Made by a program: the position numbers and the translations under genes
Part shown: positions 34,117 to 43,401 of the stretch, one piece after another
Layout: each line of letters opens with the position of its first letter
Numbering within the stretch: position 1 is the first letter of the stretch
The notes under the pieces: generated by a model
Databases searched by the model: none
Told to the model about the DNA's origin: nothing
Seen by the model: the letters and a program-made list of their open reading frames with translations, nothing else
DNA from: Lysobacter sp. yr284
GTDB lineage: Bacteria > Pseudomonadota > Gammaproteobacteria > Xanthomonadales > Xanthomonadaceae
Direction: 5' to 3'
Assembly (NCBI RefSeq): GCF_900107375.1
Contig: NZ_FNPT01000002.1
Span: 244,690 to 308,689 of the forward strand
DNA: 64,000 nucleotides

Positions 34117-34599
34117 TTACTTCAGCAGGTCGGCGCCGGCCTGGGCGATCTGCCCGTCCTGCGCCGCCTGCGCGCCGGACACGCCGATGCCGCCGATGGT
34201 TTGCCCGTCCAGCAGCAGGCGCACGCCGCCTTCGATCGGCAGCGAGCGCGGCAGGGCGAGCACGACGTGGTTGCCGTCTTCGAGCAGCTTCTGGTGGAAG
34301 CCGCTGTCGCGGCGATAGTCGGCCGCGTGCACGGCCTTGCCGATGGCGACCTCGACGCTGGAATTGGGGGTGCCGTCCATGCGCTGGAAGTGCAGCAGGC
34401 GGCCGGCTTCGTCGACGATGGCGATGGAGACCGACAAGCCCTGCGCGCGGGCGTGGGCCGCGGCCGCCGCGGCGATGCGCTCGGCGGCGGCGAGGTTGAG
34501 GACGGTGCGCTGCGGCAGTTGGGTCTTCAGCGGTGGCGCGGCGTGGGTGGGCATGGCGGCGAGCAGCAGGGTGGCGAGCGTGAGCGAGGTGCGGAGCAT
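34117..34599 (-). CDS. GlcG/HbpS-family heme-binding protein, secreted
   Basis: 160 residues with a cleavable signal (LTLATLLLAAMPTHA|APP). The GlcG/HbpS fold is recognised by LNLAAAERIAAAAAAHARAQ, SVSIAIVDEAGRLLHFQRMD, VEVAIGKAVHAADYRR and GGIGVSGAQAAQDGQIAQAG. Relatives bind heme or act as cofactor-binding periplasmic proteins; metal or heme binding here is inferred only. It heads a two-gene unit with the histidine phosphatase. Confidence 0.88.
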   Translation of the reverse strand: MLRTSLTLATLLLAAMPTHAAPPLKTQLPQRTVLNLAAAERIAAAAAAHARAQGLSVSIAIVDEAGRLLHFQRMDGTPNSSVEVAIGKAVHAADYRRDSGFHQKLLEDGNHVVLALPRSLPIEGGVRLLLDGQTIGGIGVSGAQAAQDGQIAQAGADLLK

Positions 34600-34681
34600 G
34601 CGCGGGGCTCGGGATGGGAGGCGCGCAGGCTAGGCAATGGGGCGGATCGGCGACAGTGCTTTTTGTACTGTGGGTTGCGAT

Positions 34682-34895
34682 CGCTGGCGTCGCAGGTGCG
34701 GTGTCGCGGTCGCGGCTTGCGCCGCTGCTACAGGAGGAGCGTGCTTGTTCGCTTTGCGAGTGAGCGCAGGGCGCTGGCGTCGCAGGTGCGCGGTCGCGGC
34801 TTGCGCCGCTCCTGCAGGGGCTTGCCGCTGTTGCGCGCCGGTCGCGGCGAAGCGGCCTGCGCTGCCTGTAGGAGCGGCGCGAGCCGCGACCGCGC
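34682..34895. repeat. Cluster of three family-1 arms
   Basis: Arms at about 34702-34733, 34790-34817 (same orientation) and 34866-34895 (inverted). The first two are preceded by the same GCTGGCGTCGCAGGTGCG, so a ~60-bp piece has been duplicated. They fill the 389-bp gap 34600-34988 between the end of mfd and the GlcG-like gene. Confidence 0.82.
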
Positions 34896-34988
34896 AGCGG
34901 CCGGTCGCGGCGTAGGCGCGATGTCGCCGGATGCGGACGTCGCCGCCGCCGAACTGCATGGGCCCAAGGCCCGGGAATCCCGGGACGC

Positions 34989-37900
34989 TCAGTGCTTGGT
35001 ATCGAGCAGGGTCAGCAATCCCTTCGCCGCCGCCAGCCGCGCCGGCGCGTCGGGCAGTTCGAGCTTGATCCGCAGCTTGTCCGGCCCGTCCATATGGTAG
35101 AGCTTGGGCTGGCCCTGGATCATCTTGATGATCGACAAGGGGTCCACGTTCGGCCGTTCGACGAATTGCAGGCGCCCGCCCTTGTCGCCGAGGTCGAGCT
35201 TGCGGATGCCCAGCGCGGTCGCGCCGAGCTTGAGTTCGGCCACCGCGAACAGGTGCTTGGCCGCATCCGGCAGCAGGCCGAAGCGGTCGATCATCTCGAC
35301 CTGCAGTTCGCGCAGTTCCTCGCTGCTGCGCGCGCCGCTGACGCGCTTGTAAAGGGTCAGGCGGGTGTGCACGTCGGGCAGGTAATCCTCGGGGATCAGC
35401 GCCGGGATGTGCAGCTCGACTTCGGCGCCGCGCGCGTCGGTGGAGTCCACGTCCGGCAGCTTGCCCTGGCGGATCGAGCGCACCGCGCGCTCCAGCAGTT
35501 CGGTGTACAGGCTGAAACCGACCTCGGCCATCTGCCCGCTCTGGTCCTCGCCGAGCAGTTCGCCGGCGCCGCGGATTTCCAGGTCGTGGGTGGCCAGGGT
35601 GAAGCCGGCGCCGAGTTCGTCCATCGAGGCGATCGCTTCCAGGCGCTTTTGCGCGTCGGCGGTGATCGAGCGCTGGTCGGGGATCACCAGGTAGGCGTAG
35701 GCGCGATGGTGCGAACGGCCGACGCGGCCGCGCAGTTGGTGCAGCTGGGCCAGGCCGAACTTGTCGGCACGGTTCATGATGATGGTGTTGGCGTTGGGGA
35801 TGTCGATGCCCGACTCGATGATGGTCGTGCACAGCAGCACGTTGAAGCGCTGCTTGTGGAAGTCGAGCATCACGCTCTCCAGCTCGCGCTCGGCCATCTG
35901 GCCGTGGGCGATGCCGATGCGCGCTTCCGGCACCAGTTCTTCGAGCTGGCGCTTCATCCGGCCGATGCTTTCCACGTCGTTGTGCAGGAAATAGACCTGG
36001 CCGCCGCGCGAGAGCTCGCGCTGGAACGCCTCGCGCAATTGCATGTCGTCCCACGGCACGACGAAGGTCTGCACCGCCAGCCGGTGCGCCGGCGGGGTGG
36101 CGATGATGCTGAGGTCGCGCAGGCCGGCCATGGCCATGTTGAGCGTGCGCGGGATCGGTGTGGCGGTCAGCGTCAGCAGGTGCACGTTGGCGCGCAGCGC
36201 CTTCAGCGCTTCCTTCTGGCGCACGCCGAAGCGCTGCTCTTCGTCGACGATGACCAGGCCCAGGTCCTTGAAGCGCACGTCGCTCTGCAACAGGCGATGG
36301 GTGCCGACGACCACGTCGATCTTGCCTTCGGTCAGCTTCTCCAGCTCGGCCTTGATCTCCTTGCCGGTCTTGAAGCGCGACAGCACCTCGACCTTGAGCG
36401 GCCAATCGGCGAAGCGGTCGCGGAAATTGCGGTAGTGCTGTTCGGCCAGCAGCGTGGTCGGCACCAGCACCGCGACCTGCTTGCCGGCGGCGGCGGCGAC
36501 GAACGCCGCGCGCACCGCGACTTCGGTCTTGCCGAAGCCGACGTCGCCGCAGACCACGCGGTCCATCGGCTGGCTGCTGCCGAGATCGCGGATCACCGCC
36601 TCGATCGAGGAATGCTGGTCGGGCGTTTCCTCGAACGGGAACGCCGCGGCGAAGGGTTCGTACATGGCCCGGTCGACGTCCAGCGCGAGGCCGGCGCGGG
36701 CCTGGCGCTTGGCCTGGATCTCCAGCAGTTCGGCGGCGACGTCGCGGACTTTCTCCGCGGCCTTGCGCTTGGCCTTGGTCCATTGCTCGCCGCCCAGCGA
36801 ATGCAGCGGCGCGGTTTCCACCGACGCGCCGGAATAGCGGCTGATCAGGTGCAACTGCGCGACCGGCACGTACAGCCGGTCGCCCTTGGCGTATTCGATT
36901 TCCAGGTATTCGCCGGGCTGGCCGCCGGCTTCGAGCACGATCAGGCCGCGGTAACGGCCGACGCCGTGGTCCTCGTGCACGATCGGCGCGCCCTCGGACA
37001 GCTCACCCAGGTCGCGGATGATCGCCTCGGGCTCGCGCCCGGCGCGCTTGCGCCGGCGCGGCTGCGAGGCGCGCTCGGGGAACAGCTGGCGTTCGGTCAG
37101 CACCGCCAGCGCCGGATCGTCGGTGGCGAAGCCGTCGTCCAGCGGCGCCACCGCGATGGCGAAGCGCGCATCGCCGGACTCGAACGCGCTCCAGTCGGCG
37201 ACCACTTGCGGGCGCAGGCCGGCCGATTGCAGCACTTCCAGCAGCGCCTCGCGGCGGCCGGCGCTGTCGGCGGCGACCAGCACGCGGCCGGGGTAGTGGC
37301 CCAGGAACGACTTGAGCGCTTCGGCCGGCGCGGCGTCGCGCGCGGCCACCGGCAGGCTCGGCGCCGGCTGGTCGCCGAGCGCGAGCGCGCGCGAACGCTG
37401 CGGGTGCTGCTCGCCGCACAGTTCGATGCGCGCGCCCTGGTTGAGCCGCTCGCGCAGGCCGACCGGGCTGAGGTAGAGCTGGTCCGGCGGCAACAGCGGG
37501 CGTTCGATGTCGTGGCGCCGCTGTTCGTAGCGCTGGCCGGTCTGGGTCCAGAACGCGTCGGCGGCTTCCAGCGCGCCGTCGGCGATCACCGGCAGCGCGT
37601 CGGCGGAAAGATAGTCGAACAAGGTCGCGGTCTGTTCGAAGAACAGCGGCAGGTAGTACTCGATGCCCGACGGCGCCAGACCGGCCTTGAGGTCCTGGTA
37701 CAGCGCGCTGCGGCGGGTGTCGAGGTCGAAGCGTTCGCGCAGCGCGTCCAGCGCGCGCTTGAGCGAGGCCTCGTCCAGCGGCACTTCGCGGCCCGGCAGC
37801 AGGTGCACGCGCTGGATCTTGTCGAGCGAGCGCTGCGATTCGGGATCGAACGCGCGGATGGTCTCGATCTCGTCGTCGAGCAGCTCGACCCGGAACGGCG

Positions 37901-38447
37901 AATCCGCGCCCATCGGGTAGACGTCGAGCAGGCCGCCGCGCACGGCGAAATCGCCGGGATCGAGCACCTGCGGCACGTGCCGGTAGCCGGCCGATTCGAG
38001 CCGGCGCTTTTCCCCGTCCAGGTCCAGGCGCTGGCCGACGCGCACGTCGAAGCTGCCGCCGACCACGTGGCGCAGCGGCGCCAGCCGTTGCAGCAGCGTC
38101 TGCACCGGCACCACCACGATGCCGCGCTTGAGCGAAGGCAGGCGGTGCAGCGCGGACAGGCGCTGGGACACGATGTCCGGATGCGGGCTGAAGACGTCGT
38201 AGGGCAGCGTTTCCCAATCCGGGAACGGCAGCACCGGCAGCGCGCCGTCGTGGCCGCCGGCGGCGCCGAGCAGGGTGCGCAGGTCGGCTTCGAGCTGGTG
38301 CGCGCCGTGGTTGTCGCGGGCGATCGCCAGCAGCGGGGCGTCGTGTTCGGCGGCGGCGCGGGCGATCGCCCAGGCCAGCGCGGAGGGCGAGGCCGGCGCG
38401 CGCCACCAGGCGCGCTGCTGGCCGGTCTTGGGCAGAAGAGCGGGCAC
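34989..38447 (-). CDS. mfd: Transcription-repair coupling factor Mfd
   Basis: 1152-residue translocase that removes stalled RNA polymerase and recruits UvrA to the damaged template strand. The N-terminal UvrB-like region has LPFPDWETLPYDVFSPHPDI. The RNA-polymerase-interacting domain lies around VHEDHGVGRYRGL. The helicase core has Walker A CGDVGFGKTEVAVRA, the DEEQ box VDEEQRFGVRQ, the TRG region RGRVGRSHHRAYAYL and the C-terminal TRCF domain. Length matches E. coli (1148). Confidence 0.97.
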   Translation of the reverse strand: MPALLPKTGQQRAWWRAPASPSALAWAIARAAAEHDAPLLAIARDNHGAHQLEADLRTLLGAAGGHDGALPVLPFPDWETLPYDVFSPHPDIVSQRLSALHRLPSLKRGIVVVPVQTLLQRLAPLRHVVGGSFDVRVGQRLDLDGEKRRLESAGYRHVPQVLDPGDFAVRGGLLDVYPMGADSPFRVELLDDEIETIRAFDPESQRSLDKIQRVHLLPGREVPLDEASLKRALDALRERFDLDTRRSALYQDLKAGLAPSGIEYYLPLFFEQTATLFDYLSADALPVIADGALEAADAFWTQTGQRYEQRRHDIERPLLPPDQLYLSPVGLRERLNQGARIELCGEQHPQRSRALALGDQPAPSLPVAARDAAPAEALKSFLGHYPGRVLVAADSAGRREALLEVLQSAGLRPQVVADWSAFESGDARFAIAVAPLDDGFATDDPALAVLTERQLFPERASQPRRRKRAGREPEAIIRDLGELSEGAPIVHEDHGVGRYRGLIVLEAGGQPGEYLEIEYAKGDRLYVPVAQLHLISRYSGASVETAPLHSLGGEQWTKAKRKAAEKVRDVAAELLEIQAKRQARAGLALDVDRAMYEPFAAAFPFEETPDQHSSIEAVIRDLGSSQPMDRVVCGDVGFGKTEVAVRAAFVAAAAGKQVAVLVPTTLLAEQHYRNFRDRFADWPLKVEVLSRFKTGKEIKAELEKLTEGKIDVVVGTHRLLQSDVRFKDLGLVIVDEEQRFGVRQKEALKALRANVHLLTLTATPIPRTLNMAMAGLRDLSIIATPPAHRLAVQTFVVPWDDMQLREAFQRELSRGGQVYFLHNDVESIGRMKRQLEELVPEARIGIAHGQMAERELESVMLDFHKQRFNVLLCTTIIESGIDIPNANTIIMNRADKFGLAQLHQLRGRVGRSHHRAYAYLVIPDQRSITADAQKRLEAIASMDELGAGFTLATHDLEIRGAGELLGEDQSGQMAEVGFSLYTELLERAVRSIRQGKLPDVDSTDARGAEVELHIPALIPEDYLPDVHTRLTLYKRVSGARSSEELRELQVEMIDRFGLLPDAAKHLFAVAELKLGATALGIRKLDLGDKGGRLQFVERPNVDPLSIIKMIQGQPKLYHMDGPDKLRIKLELPDAPARLAAAKGLLTLLDTKH

Positions 38448-38789
38448 GTGCGGAGGAGTTCGCTGGGGGCGGCTAGGTTAGCCGCAGCGGAAGGGGCCGT
38501 CACCCCGGCCGCGGCCGGCGCCGGCGTGGGGGCGGAAACGGGGTTGGAACTGGGGGCGAACGACGCCGAAACAAGCGTAGCGCGCGCCGGCGCGGCTGGC
38601 TGCTGCGGCCGGTCATGCACGGCCGGTGACTTTTGTGAGCCCGCGCGGCGGCCGCGTCGGCGGCAGCGGATGTACGGTCGCAGCGCGCGCAAGCGCCAGT
38701 GCTAGCCTGCGCGAGCGGCCGTTCGCGCGGCCGCGCAGGCGACTCCACGGACAGACGCACCATCCCGACGGACCTCAAGGAGGCAAGAC
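38448..38789. other. Divergent intergenic region mfd / DUF6289 peptide
   Basis: 342 bp. It must hold the mfd promoter on the minus strand and that of the 38790 gene on the plus strand. GTGCTAGCCTGCGC at about 38698-38711 contains a weak -10 candidate (TAGCCT) for the latter, and AAGGAGG is directly before its ATG. No repeats, RNA gene or further coding sequence recognised. Confidence 0.5.
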
Positions 38790-39068
38790 ATGCAAAGGAA
38801 GAACCGCCCTCGCGCGCTGCGGCGCGCCGCCCTCGCCGCGCTGATCCTGGCCGGCTGTGTGTTTTCGTTGAGCAGCCTGGCGCTGCCGGTGCCCCCGCCC
38901 AACGGCGGCGGCTGGTTGATCTACACCTACTACGCCAAGGACGAGAGCGGCCAGGACATCGTGGTCGGCATGCGTTACCAGGGCGGCTGCCCGGGCCCGC
39001 AGCCGCACAACTCCGGCGTGACCACCTCGCGCTTCACCTACAAGTACGTGTCCTGCGGCCAGAACTGA
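38790..39068 (+). CDS. Small secreted DUF6289-like protein
   Basis: 92 residues. A hydrophobic signal (RRAALAALILAGCVFSLSSLA) could be cut by signal peptidase I after LSSLA or act as a lipoprotein signal at Cys23 (LAGC). The mature peptide is short: GGGWLIYTYYAKDESGQDIV, VGMRYQGGCPGPQPHNSGVT and YKYVSCGQN with two Cys. This YxYY...VG...C...C pattern is that of DUF6289. AAGGAGG lies just upstream. It is followed by a related small gene. Confidence 0.72.
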   Translation: MQRKNRPRALRRAALAALILAGCVFSLSSLALPVPPPNGGGWLIYTYYAKDESGQDIVVGMRYQGGCPGPQPHNSGVTTSRFTYKYVSCGQN

Positions 39069-39267
39069 GCCGCCTGCGCGGGCCGCGGCCCGGTCGCGGC
39101 CCGCGCATTCGCAGTCGGTCCGCCAAGACGGCGGTCCGGTTGCGTCGCCAGCCCCGGTCCGCGCGGCCGCGCCGGCGTGCGCGCGCTTTGCGCGCACGGT
39201 CGCGGAAGCGCGGACGCCGGCGCGCTATACCGGCCTGCCCACCCATCGTTCAAGGAGGAAATCCCGC

Positions 39268-39528
39268 ATGTCGAATCGTTCCCGCATCGCCGTGCTGCTC
39301 GCCGCCGCGGCCGTGTCCGCCTCGGCCTGGGCCGTCGGTCCCAACCCGCCGAGCCCGGTTTCGGTCACCAGCTACTACAACGACGCCGCGCGCACCCAGT
39401 TGGTCGGGGTCAGCATGTACGGCGATTGCCCCGGGGCCAACGGCCAGCTGATCGGCCAGTACGGCCCGTTCTCGGACAACACCACGGTCATGTGCGACGA
39501 CGTCGGCAACGTGCCGATGCCGTTCTGA
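39268..39528 (+). CDS. Small secreted DUF6289-like protein (second copy)
   Basis: 86 residues: signal MSNRSRIAVLLAAAAVSASAWA, then PPSPVSVTSYYNDAARTQLV, GVSMYGDCPGANGQLIGQYG and MCDDVGNVPMPF. The SYYNDA..VG...C..G..G....C pattern matches the DUF6289 family and the neighbour at 38790. AAGGAGG lies 9 bp before the ATG. Function of the family is unknown; many gammaproteobacteria encode several copies. Confidence 0.72.
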   Translation: MSNRSRIAVLLAAAAVSASAWAVGPNPPSPVSVTSYYNDAARTQLVGVSMYGDCPGANGQLIGQYGPFSDNTTVMCDDVGNVPMPF

Positions 39529-39742
39529 TGCGCCGGCGCCGATAGCGCAATGAACCCGCGTCCGTCCGCCGTCGCCGCGCGCGGCGGCGGACGGCGCGGA
39601 TCGGGGCGTTGGGGTGTGCGCCGGGGCGCGGCGGTTGCGGGTTCAGGCCACGGCGACGCGGCCCTCGAGACGGGACGGTCGGGACGACACGATCCCAAGA
39701 GCGGCGCGATCCGCGACCGCGCGCTCCACACGACGGCGCGCA

Positions 39743-40318
39743 TCAGGCGCCGGCGCCGCCTTCGGCCGGGGCGGGCTTGTTGCGCAGGTCCAGCGAGACC
39801 CGGATCAGGCCCGGCGAATCCTGGTGGAACTCGCGCTCGAAGCCCAGCGACTGGGCCAGCGACAGCATCGGCGTGTTGTGCTCGAACACGTCGCCGTAGA
39901 GCCGGTGGACCTTCTTGCCGCGCGCCCACTTCACCAGCCGGGTCATCAGGTAGCGGCCCAGGCCCATGTTGGCGATGTAGCGGCTGACCAGGATCGCGAA
40001 CTCGGCGTCCTGGGTGCGCTCGTCGATGGCGACCCGCGCCACCGCGCCGACCAGGGCCTCGCCCGGCGGCATCGGCTCGGCCGCGACCAGGGCGAACTCG
40101 GTGCGCGGATCGACCCGGGTGAAGCGCTCGGCCATCTCGGGGGTCAGCTCCTTGAGCGCGTACAGGAAGCGCTGCCGCACTTCGTCGGGCTGGAGCAGGG
40201 TGAATCCGGCGCGCAGAGGCTCGGCATCCTCGGGCCTGACCGGGCGGATCAGGACCTCGCGCCCGTTGGGAAGACGCTGGCGTTCATGCCAGGGCGGTAG
40301 ACGTTCACGCGTGGCCAT
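39743..40318 (-). CDS. GNAT-family N-acetyltransferase
   Basis: 191-residue GNAT enzyme of the ATase domain type used alone or fused to protein acetyltransferases. It begins TRERLPPWHERQRLPNGREV with the typical LRPVRPEDAEPLRAGF entry, contains ILVSRYIANMGLGRYLMTRL (acetyl-CoA motif, RxxGxG variant NMGLGRY) and ends near LGFEREFHQDSPG. ATG 40318 is preferred; ATG 40336 is also possible. The substrate is unknown. It is convergent with the DUF6289 genes. Confidence 0.85.
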   Translation of the reverse strand: MATRERLPPWHERQRLPNGREVLIRPVRPEDAEPLRAGFTLLQPDEVRQRFLYALKELTPEMAERFTRVDPRTEFALVAAEPMPPGEALVGAVARVAIDERTQDAEFAILVSRYIANMGLGRYLMTRLVKWARGKKVHRLYGDVFEHNTPMLSLAQSLGFEREFHQDSPGLIRVSLDLRNKPAPAEGGAGA

Positions 40319-41082
40319 GGGCGGATAGTGGCACATTGTGACGAACTTGGCCCTTCATCCGGATCGCGGCCTCATGCCGGGACCCCAGCGACGCTGAACA
40401 GCCTGAATGCGCGTCCGGCAAGGTGAAGGGTGGGCCCTGCCGGGCCGTTACAGCGGTTTGCGGGTACGGCGGTCGCTGAACGGCGGCGATCGGTTCCTGC
40501 ATGATGGCCGCGTGAAAGCGGGCTGGCAATGCCCGCCCGACGGGCGTGGTGCCGGTGCCGGGCGAAGTGGCGGCGGAAGGGCGGCCGGCACCGTGGCAGT
40601 GGTGGCGGGGTGAGTCGGGGGATGGGGCGATGCGTTCGGTGGGGCGGCCCGGGCCTGATTCCCGGGGCCTGAGAGAAGAGCATCGGGCCTGACGGCCCTC
40701 CCACGGTTTGATGCAGCGCGCGCCGGGGCAGGGTGCCGACGGCTGTGGATTGCTTTAGCTGTAGCCGTGCGGGAACGACGGCGTTGGCTTGACGCCGAAC
40801 GCCTGCACAACCTCATTCCGGCGAAGGCGGGAATCCAGGGGGTCGTCGCGGCACGACCTGCAGGCCGCCCGAGCCTTCGCCGCATCGGTAGGACGCAGCG
40901 GCCGCATCGATCGACCGACCCCAGCCCCGATCCCGCGAACGCGCGCGCCGCCGCACACGCCGCCCGCGCGCATCGCTTGCGCCTGCTGCGCACGCGCCCG
41001 CGCAGGCCATGCCTCGGCCACTCAACCGCCAGCATCGGCAATGCTAGACTCCGCCGCCTCGGACCCAAGGAGCAGTTCAGTC
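40319..41082. other. Long gene-poor gap with repeat fragments
   Basis: 764 bp without a supported gene. It holds a single family-2 arm (about 40680-40706), a family-3 element CCTCATTCCGGCGAAGGCGG at 40811-40842, and GC-rich sequence with no tRNA-like cloverleaf. Near the right end TAGACT at 41045-41050 may be the -10 of the transporter gene. Short open frames across it are Arg/Ala-rich with no ribosome binding site. Confidence 0.55.
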
Positions 41083-41997
41083 ATGGCAGGTGGTGGTGAT
41101 TCGACCCGCGCGATCTTGTTCGCGCTCGGCGCCAATTTCGCGATCGCGGTCGCCAAGGGCGTGGCCGCGTTCTTCACCGGCTCCAGCGCGATGCTGGCCG
41201 AGACCGTCCACTCGCTCGCCGACTGCGGCAACCAGGGCCTGCTGATCCTCGGCCTCAAGCAGGCCAAGCGCCCGCCATCGCCGGACTATCCGCTGGGCTA
41301 CGGCAAGGCGATCTACTTCTGGTCGTTCCTGGTCGCGGTGATGCTGTTCACCGTCGGCGGCATGTTCTCGCTGTACGAAGGCATCCACAAACTGCAGCAC
41401 CCCGAGCCGCTGAAGCAGTGGTGGTGGGCGGCCGGCGTGCTGGTGTTCGGCATCGTCGCCGAAGGCATTTCGATGCGCGCCTGCCTGCAGGAAGTGTCCA
41501 AGGCGCGCGGCCAGCGTTCGCTGTGGCAGTGGTTCCGCGAGAGCCGCCAGGCCGAACTGGTGGTGATCTTCGGCGAAGACCTGGCCGCGCTGCTGGGCCT
41601 GGTGCTGGCGCTGATCGCGGTGATGCTGACCGTGGTCACCGGCAACCCGATCTGGGACGCCGTCGGCACGGTGTGCATCGGCGCGCTGCTGATCATCGTG
41701 GCGGTGTTCGTCGCCATCGAGGTCAAGGCGATGCTGATCGGCCAAAGCGTGGACCCGCTGCGCCAGCAGCAGATCCGCGAGTTCCTCGACGCGCGCCCGG
41801 AGATCGCCCGGGTCATCAGCCTGATCACCCTGCAGCTGGGCAACGAGGTGATGGTTTCGGTGCAGGCGCAGATGCGCGAGGAGCACAGCGTGTCCGGGCT
41901 GACCGAGCAGATCAACGCGGTCGAGCGGGCGATGAAGCAGGCGTTCCCGGAAGTGCGCTGGAGCTTCTTCGAGCCAGACCACAAGCCGGCGGCCTGA
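41083..41997 (+). CDS. Cation diffusion facilitator (CDF) transporter
   Basis: 304 residues with five to six membrane helices in the first ~210 residues. The metal site reads ETVHSLADCGNQ in helix 2 and FGEDLAALLGLVLALIAV in helix 5; the latter has an ED pair. The C-terminal cytoplasmic domain (PEIARVISLITLQLGNEVMV) is the CDF dimerisation domain. It probably exports Zn2+, Fe2+ or another divalent ion. AAGGAG 11 bp before ATG 41083. Confidence 0.9.
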   Translation: MAGGGDSTRAILFALGANFAIAVAKGVAAFFTGSSAMLAETVHSLADCGNQGLLILGLKQAKRPPSPDYPLGYGKAIYFWSFLVAVMLFTVGGMFSLYEGIHKLQHPEPLKQWWWAAGVLVFGIVAEGISMRACLQEVSKARGQRSLWQWFRESRQAELVVIFGEDLAALLGLVLALIAVMLTVVTGNPIWDAVGTVCIGALLIIVAVFVAIEVKAMLIGQSVDPLRQQQIREFLDARPEIARVISLITLQLGNEVMVSVQAQMREEHSVSGLTEQINAVERAMKQAFPEVRWSFFEPDHKPAA

Positions 41998-42013
41998 GGC
42001 CGCGGCGGCATGC

Positions 42014-42047
42014 GAAAAGCCCGGCCTTGCGCCGGGCTTTTCGTTTC
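42014..42047 (+). terminator. Rho-independent terminator after the CDF gene
   Basis: GAAAAGCCCGGC pairs with GCCGGGCTTTTC, 12 bp with a short loop, followed by GTTTC. 17 bp after the stop codon. Confidence 0.9.
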
Positions 42048-42113
42048 TGCGCCGCGGGCGGCGATAATCCGGCCGGACCCGCGATCGCGGGCCGGACCGA
42101 ACCGAGGAATGCG

Positions 42114-43154
42114 ATGAATACCGGCAAGGCGGTGCTGCTGTCGGCGGCGATCGTGGCGGCGCTGCTCGGCGTGGCCGGCGGCGCGGTGTATCTGCTCGAC
42201 CGCAGGATGAAGCAGGAGCACCCGAACCTTCGCTCCCCGCCCGGCTCGCCAGCAGCGCAGTCCGGGGGCGCGGCGGAAAGCACCGAGCCAACCGCGCCGA
42301 AGTGCGCTTCGCGCGACGAGCACCGCCTGGCCAAGGCCGCGCTGGCGCCTGCGGCGCTGGCGCTGGAGCGCAGCCAGCGTGCGGTGGTGCGGATCGAGCT
42401 GGAGCCGATGGCGGGCGACGAACCGCGCGCGAGCAAGGTCGGCGGGCGTGCCTACTGGGCCGCCGGCCGCGACTATCCGCGCGATCCGCAGGGCCGGGCG
42501 TTGAGCCTGCTGGCGCAGATCGACTTGGCCGCGGCGCCGAAGATGCCGGGCTATCCCGAGCGCGGCCTGCTGCAGTTCTTCATCGCCGGCGACGACTACT
42601 ACGGCGCCGCGCTCGATGCCGCCGACCGCGGCGACCGCATGCGCGCGCTGGCCCGGCAGACGGGATTCCGCGTGGTGTACTGGGCCGACGCCGCCTCGCC
42701 CGACGTGGCGACGCCGGCGGGCGCGCAGCCCGACCGGCTGCCGTTCGACCCGTCCAAGCCGCGGCGGATGAGGTTCTCCAGCGATTACGAAAGCATCGGC
42801 GCCAGCGACGTCGGCATCGGCGAGGCGCTCGGCGGCGATCCGTCCGAACTGGCCGCGCAGTACCTGCGCGACCATCCCGGGGCGGCCGGCAGCGGCGCGG
42901 ACCTCAGCGACGAGGACCTCAACGAGCGGATCGCCGACTACCTCGACCGCGGCGGCCACAAGCTCGGCGGCCACCCGCACTTCACCCAGAGCGATCCGCG
43001 CGCGCCCGGCGACCGCCGCGTGCTGCTGTTCCAGCTCGACAGCGACGACGAGATGATGTGGGGCGACTCGGGCATCGCCAATTTCTTCATCGATCCCGCC
43101 GACCTGGCGCGCGCGGATTTCAGCCGCGTGTCGTACCACTGGGACTGCTATTGA
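42114..43154 (+). CDS. DUF1963 (YwqG-like) membrane-anchored protein
   Basis: 346 residues. One N-terminal membrane helix (about 7-28, VLLSAAIVAALLGVAGGAVY) and a Pro/Ser linker precede a DUF1963 domain (about 90-346): GGRAYWAAGRDYPRDPQGRA, LLAQIDLAAAPKMPGYPERG, LLQFFIAGDDYYG, GGHPHFTQSDPR and FQLDSDDEMMWGDSGIANFF. This order of the QIDL, LQFF, GGHP and MMWGD blocks is the family signature; function is unknown. It is the only DUF1963 in the window. Confidence 0.87.
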   Translation: MNTGKAVLLSAAIVAALLGVAGGAVYLLDRRMKQEHPNLRSPPGSPAAQSGGAAESTEPTAPKCASRDEHRLAKAALAPAALALERSQRAVVRIELEPMAGDEPRASKVGGRAYWAAGRDYPRDPQGRALSLLAQIDLAAAPKMPGYPERGLLQFFIAGDDYYGAALDAADRGDRMRALARQTGFRVVYWADAASPDVATPAGAQPDRLPFDPSKPRRMRFSSDYESIGASDVGIGEALGGDPSELAAQYLRDHPGAAGSGADLSDEDLNERIADYLDRGGHKLGGHPHFTQSDPRAPGDRRVLLFQLDSDDEMMWGDSGIANFFIDPADLARADFSRVSYHWDCY

Positions 43155-43170
43155 GCGCGGCCGGCGGCGG

Positions 43171-43401
43171 CTACACCTCGCACGACACCGGTTCGCACTG
43201 GTTGTCGGTCATGCAGCGCTCGTAGCCCGAGCAGCAGCCGGCTGGATCGCCGCCGGTGCGCACGCAGTTGCGCAAGGCCGCTTCGCAGGCGAGCACGCCG
43301 TGAGGATTGCAGCCGGCGGCAGCGACCGGAAACGCCGCCGCGCCGGCGCCGAAAGCGAACGCGAAGGCGAAAGCGAGCAGGGTGAGGTTCTTCCTGAGCA
43401 T
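43171..43401 (-). CDS. Small secreted Cys-rich peptide
   Basis: 76 residues. A signal peptide of about 29 residues (LTLLAFAFAFAFGAGAAAFPVAAA) leaves a ~47-residue mature peptide with eight Cys: GCNPHGVLACEAALRNC, GDPAGCCSGYERCMTD and NQCEPVSCEV. The density points to four disulfides. It is convergent with the DUF1963 gene 16 bp away. Not recognised as a known toxin or bacteriocin; peptides of this kind occur in Lysobacter relatives. Confidence 0.7.
   Translation of the reverse strand: MLRKNLTLLAFAFAFAFGAGAAAFPVAAAGCNPHGVLACEAALRNCVRTGGDPAGCCSGYERCMTDNQCEPVSCEV

Noticed and set aside
34992-38705. Open frame of over 1200 codons on the plus strand opposite mfd
   Set aside because: A GC-rich shadow frame. 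Mfd on the minus strand has complete family motifs and a normal length, while the plus-strand frame has no ribosome binding site or recognisable domain.
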